This document shows, piece after piece, positions 61,081-64,000 of a stretch of 64,000 nt of DNA. The stretch lies in NCBI RefSeq assembly GCF_022458745.1, contig NZ_JAJJJF010000003.1, forward strand, positions 62,001 to 126,000. The letters run 5' to 3'. Position numbers and translations under genes: made by a program. The stretch comes from Bacillus piscicola. GTDB lineage: Bacteria > Bacillota > Bacilli > Bacillales > Marinococcaceae. The notes below the pieces were generated by a model, which had not been told where the DNA came from, made no database searches, and saw only the letters and a list, made by a program, of their open reading frames with translations. Each line of letters starts with the position of its first letter. The stretch's first letter is position 1.

Positions 61081-61232
61081 ATAAGAACGGTACTCCTGCC
61101 AATTTTTTCTTCGTGCCAGCTGCTGGGATAAATCTAACACACGTCACTAAAAAGTCGATATATGGTTAAGAACCTACATTCTAAGCATTTTGATGGAACG
61201 GCGTTGGCCATTACTGCCTTAACCTAAATAAC

Positions 61233-61260
61233 CCGAACTGATTACATGTAGTCAGTTCGG
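61233..61260. terminator. Weak terminator after the activator gene
   Basis: CCGAACTGA and its perfect complement around a 10-nt loop, followed by ATTATTCT, between convergent genes. Confidence 0.6.
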
Positions 61261-61324
61261 ATTATTCTGTGGTTGATATACTTTTGTCCCGACTCTTTTT
61301 TCTATGTTTGCGTCCCTTTACTAA

Positions 61325-61717
61325 CTAGTTTTTTGTTTTGTTCTGTTTAATAATGGCGAGAAAGGCTTCTGTATCTTTTTCATACAACCGCTCATCAAGA
61401 GCTTTATCAATGATTTGCTTGACTCCCAATTCTTCAAAATGCTGGACAATCCGTTCGACTTCATGACTTGCTTGGCTCGGTCCGCCTGTTAATGGCTCTG
61501 TCGGATATTGGAGCATCGTGTCCGTGTATACGTGTAGCCTATCTATATTTAAGGTATAGCCATACTCACTGACTTCTTCAATGAACGCTTCCTTACCACG
61601 AAATTTCAACATCCGGTGGGAGAAAACATCACTCGTCCCAGTCGTCTCATTATAGTAATTAACATTTACAACCAAATCCTGCTTAACTTGAACTTTTTCG
61701 CCTTTTTTGAATTTCAT
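61325..61717 (-). CDS. Small protein with SH3-like start and IDEAL-like C terminus
   Basis: A 130-residue soluble protein. It begins 'MKFKKGEKVQVKQDLVV', like small SH3-type beta folds, and ends 'QIIDKALDERLYEKDTEAFLAII', which resembles the short IDEAL motif found in small Bacillus proteins (ALDxxDxxAF). No catalytic motif. Function unknown; transcribed away from the activator gene, with GAGGGATC before the ATG. Confidence 0.65.
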   Translation of the reverse strand: MKFKKGEKVQVKQDLVVNVNYYNETTGTSDVFSHRMLKFRGKEAFIEEVSEYGYTLNIDRLHVYTDTMLQYPTEPLTGGPSQASHEVERIVQHFEELGVKQIIDKALDERLYEKDTEAFLAIIKQNKTKN

Positions 61718-61960
61718 GATGATCCCTCGCTTCCGTTACTAATTTTCCATGTTTCTGTTAAAAATAAACATTAGAAGTTGTTTTTCTTGGAAGCGAGGTT
61801 ATTCCTGCTACATCTTTTCTTCTGCACAGCGCCACTCCGTAATGAAGTCAGTTATCGGCCATCCATGCCCAAGGCGCATCGACCTTTATACGTAAACCCG
61901 TTTCTCCATCATAACAGGAGGAGAATACATAGGTCTTTCATCTCCAGCGGGATAGAGCTT
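61718..61960. other. Gap of about 240 bp, no gene recognised
   Basis: Between larC and the small protein gene there is no convincing gene. On the minus strand a frame reads 'CYDGETGLRIKVDAPWAWMA' before a TGA, with codon-like composition but no start; it could be a decayed gene end. Confidence 0.3.
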
Positions 61961-63190
61961 TCACAATAGCTTTGTCGCCGCCTCCTGCGCTGCTCCGTAT
62001 ACTTCCATAAACGGGACATTGTTTGCATCTGCTGCTCTTTTCACTTCTTCATATTCTGGAACAGCTTTCAATAACTGTCCTTCCATATATCCAAGTTTCA
62101 CAGTAATAGAACCAAAAGGAGTCTGAACCTCCTTGGAGTCACGGGCTAGTATTTTCCTGTCCCATGCTGTTCTTCTTACGCCAAACGTACTCGTTTCACG
62201 AAGAAGAAGCTCTTCTATTTTTCTGGCATCTTTCGGCTTTGCGAGGACGGTAATGAGACAGCCAGGCCTGCTTTTTTTCATCGTAACCGGGGTGTAATAT
62301 ATATCTAAAGCGCCCGCCGCAAATCCTTTTTCCATCACATATCCTAGTGCTTCCCCGGTCATGTCATCAACTTGACATTCAACAGTTGAAATAATTTCTT
62401 GTCCCGGGTCATATTCTTCTTGTAACAGGATAGCACGCAGTACATTCGGATGTTCGAAATCCTTACAACCGGCACCGTAGCCGATTTTTTTAATTGTCCG
62501 TGCCGGTAAGTAACCGTACTCGTCCGCGAGCGCCTGCAGAAAACCGGCACCAGTCGGTGTAGTTAACTCGCCCTCTACGTGAAAATCTAAGAGTGGCACC
62601 CCTTTTAAAATCTCCGCAGTAGCTGGTGCAGGGATCGGATACAGACCATGTGCCATTTTCATTTTTCCGTATCCGGTCGGAACTGGCGAAGTAGTAATCT
62701 TGTCGACCCCGAGGCTTTCAAGGGCGAGACAGACACCAATCACGTCAATAATTGAATCCATTGCTCCAACTTCATGGAAATGAACATCTTCCGGGTCCAT
62801 ACCATGAATCTTTCCCTCCGCCTCCGCAATCACTTGAAAAACTGCACTGCTTCTCTCTTTCACTCGCAATGGCAACCTGCTGTTTGTAATCATCTCTAAA
62901 ATAGAAGCCGCTTTCCGGTGGGGATGATCATGATCATGATGATGGTGATGGTCGTGATCATGGTGGTGATTATGTGAGTGAGGAGGATGCGCGTCGTAAA
63001 TCTTTAATTCTAACCGCTGTGCGGCAATCCCTTTTTTATTGACTGTAGAAACGTCCATAGTAAATGATTCAATGGGCAGCTGCTTAAGTTGTTCACTTAT
63101 GTAACTCACATCAGCACCCAAATCAATGAGCGCTGAAAGTGTCATATCACCTGAAATACCGTATTGGCAGTCAAGAAATAGATGTGTCAT
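61961..63190 (-). CDS. larC: Nickel-pincer cofactor biosynthesis protein LarC
   Basis: A 409-residue protein starting 'LFLDCQYGISGDMTLSALIDLG', with a histidine/aspartate-rich stretch at residues about 70-93 (around eighteen His) that should bind nickel, then 'VHFHEVGAMDSIIDVIG', 'SPVPTGYGKMKMAHGLYPIP' and 'QVDDMTGEALGYV'. LarC inserts nickel into the pyridinium-bisthiocarboxylate cofactor of lactate racemase-type enzymes. Overlaps larB by four bases. Some LarC proteins are split by a frameshift; this one is continuous. Confidence 0.93.
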   Translation of the reverse strand: MTHLFLDCQYGISGDMTLSALIDLGADVSYISEQLKQLPIESFTMDVSTVNKKGIAAQRLELKIYDAHPPHSHNHHHDHDHHHHHDHDHPHRKAASILEMITNSRLPLRVKERSSAVFQVIAEAEGKIHGMDPEDVHFHEVGAMDSIIDVIGVCLALESLGVDKITTSPVPTGYGKMKMAHGLYPIPAPATAEILKGVPLLDFHVEGELTTPTGAGFLQALADEYGYLPARTIKKIGYGAGCKDFEHPNVLRAILLQEEYDPGQEIISTVECQVDDMTGEALGYVMEKGFAAGALDIYYTPVTMKKSRPGCLITVLAKPKDARKIEELLLRETSTFGVRRTAWDRKILARDSKEVQTPFGSITVKLGYMEGQLLKAVPEYEEVKRAADANNVPFMEVYGAAQEAATKLL

Positions 63191-63870
63191 TTGTCTCCTC
63201 CAATTTCTGCGGCCAGCTTCAGAATAAGTGCCGCTTGATAGGCAGCCCCAAATCCGTTATCGATATTTACTACACTCATCCCGGAAGAACAGGAGGTAAG
63301 CATAGATAGCAGCGGGGTTATCCCTTCTAGATGAGTACCGTAGCCCACCGATGTCGGAACGGCTATAAGCGGACGTTTTACCAAACCGCCGACAACGCTC
63401 GGGAGGGCACCCTCCATTCCGGCACACACAATCACAACACTCGCTTTCGTAATATCCTCACGATGCGCCAGTAAGCGGTCAATACCAGCCACTCCAACGT
63501 CATATAAGCGAGTTGTCTGACATCCCATCCACTCGGACGTGACCGCTGCTTCTTCCGCAACCGGCAGGTCTGACGTACCGGCGCACATTACCATGACAGT
63601 GCCTGAATAACGTCGTTCAGGCGCTCCACACAAAAGAATGCGCGCTGTTGTGTCATATCGTGCTTCTGGAAATTCATTTGTCAGTGTGGCAGCTTTTTCA
63701 GCAGACAGTCTCGTGACCATCACTTTTCCGTGTTTGTTTAGTAAAATTTCCATGATAGCTCGAATCTGGGCGGCTGTCTTTCCTTCTCCGAAAATGACTT
63801 CCGGGTAGCCTGAACGCTCTTCTCTTGCCACATCGACTTTGCTGAATCCTAAGTCTTCAAAATTATCCAC
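63187..63870 (-). CDS. larB: Nickel-pincer cofactor biosynthesis protein LarB
   Basis: A 227-residue AIR-carboxylase-like enzyme with 'PEVIFGEGKTAAQIRAIME', 'VMCAGTSDLPVAEEAAVT', 'ICAGMEGALPSVVGGLV' and 'IAVPTSVGYGTHLEGITPLLSML'. LarB carboxylates and hydrolyses nicotinic acid adenine dinucleotide, the first step of the cofactor pathway. GTG start with AGGTGA upstream. Confidence 0.94.
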   Translation of the reverse strand: MDNFEDLGFSKVDVAREERSGYPEVIFGEGKTAAQIRAIMEILLNKHGKVMVTRLSAEKAATLTNEFPEARYDTTARILLCGAPERRYSGTVMVMCAGTSDLPVAEEAAVTSEWMGCQTTRLYDVGVAGIDRLLAHREDITKASVVIVCAGMEGALPSVVGGLVKRPLIAVPTSVGYGTHLEGITPLLSMLTSCSSGMSVVNIDNGFGAAYQAALILKLAAEIGGDK

Positions 63871-63909
63871 TATGTCACCTGCCCCTCTCCTCTTCCCTTG
63901 AAATCCTGC

Positions 63910-64000
63910 TTACTGCTTAGCTTGTTCAAGTACTTGATTCATACTCCCGCTCTTGTATCCTTTTAGATCCATCGTGACATAGGTGTATCCGATTTGCTTC
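63910..64000 (-). CDS. larE: LarE-like sulfur transferase, C-terminal end (partial)
   Basis: The last 29 codons before TAA (63910-63912) read 'YTYVTMDLKGYKSGSMNQVL', which matches the conserved end of LarE, the ATP-dependent enzyme that donates its cysteine sulfur to the nickel-pincer precursor. The rest lies outside the window. Position upstream of larB supports a larE-larB-larC order. Confidence 0.8.
   Translation of the reverse strand, partial: KQIGYTYVTMDLKGYKSGSMNQVLEQAKQ

Overview
The window reads as a chromosomal segment of a low-GC, spore-forming Bacillaceae bacterium. Evidence for this is a minor spore-protein gene (sspH) with a sigma-F/G-like promoter, strong AGGAGG-type ribosome sites, YtrA-type and BirA-type operators, a soluble YfmS-like chemoreceptor, and many NhaC/SSS sodium-coupled transporters that suggest a salt- or alkali-adapted host. 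No rRNA, tRNA, CRISPR array or intact mobile element was seen. Two catabolic islands dominate, separated by ordinary housekeeping and stress genes.

Island 1 (about 1.3-25 kb) looks like a pathway for N-containing heterocycles or amides. It holds an HpaB-type flavin monooxygenase, two flavin reductases (one fused to a GntR/FCD regulator), a stand-alone FAD synthetase, a RidA protein, a DUF1028 protein, three amidohydrolases (AbgA-like M20, carbamoylase-like M20, HDAC-like), an omega-aminotransferase with an aldehyde dehydrogenase, and NCS1, APC and SSS transporters. hutI-hutG lies next door. Three paralogous regulators of a family I cannot name sit at its borders. Five promoters in this island carry the same palindrome, TTAAGGA-N16-TCCTTAA, starting 4-5 bp after the -10 box. 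That is the geometry of a shared repressor operator. A sixth, weaker copy lies before the APC gene.

The middle (about 25-39 kb) holds a YtrA-type GntR/ABC transporter operon, a TPR protein, an aldehyde dehydrogenase, a DUF454 protein, an Fnr-like regulator with ric/scdA, a soluble chemoreceptor, an aldo/keto reductase, an MFS exporter, a peroxiredoxin whose peroxidatic cysteine codon is TGA followed by a SECIS-like hairpin (candidate selenoprotein), sspH, and bioY with a BirA operator.

Island 2 (about 39-61 kb) looks like amine/polyamine catabolism under sigma-54 control. It holds a PotABCD importer with two binding proteins, a PuuB-like FAD oxidoreductase, a class III aminotransferase, a semialdehyde dehydrogenase, a C45 (penicillin acyltransferase-like) hydrolase, three related GNAT acetyltransferases (one fused to a nitrilase domain lacking its cysteine), two NhaC antiporters, a YtcJ-like amidohydrolase and a PAS-AAA-Fis enhancer-binding protein. 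Four -24/-12 promoters are visible. Three of them have a pair of 16-bp TATRC-N6-GYATA-type sites beginning 117-119 bp upstream. The gene set suggests a route in which an acyl group protects the amine, analogous to the gamma-glutamyl Puu pathway (inference).

The window ends with an SH3/IDEAL-like small protein and the larC-larB-larE nickel-cofactor genes, larE being cut by the window edge.
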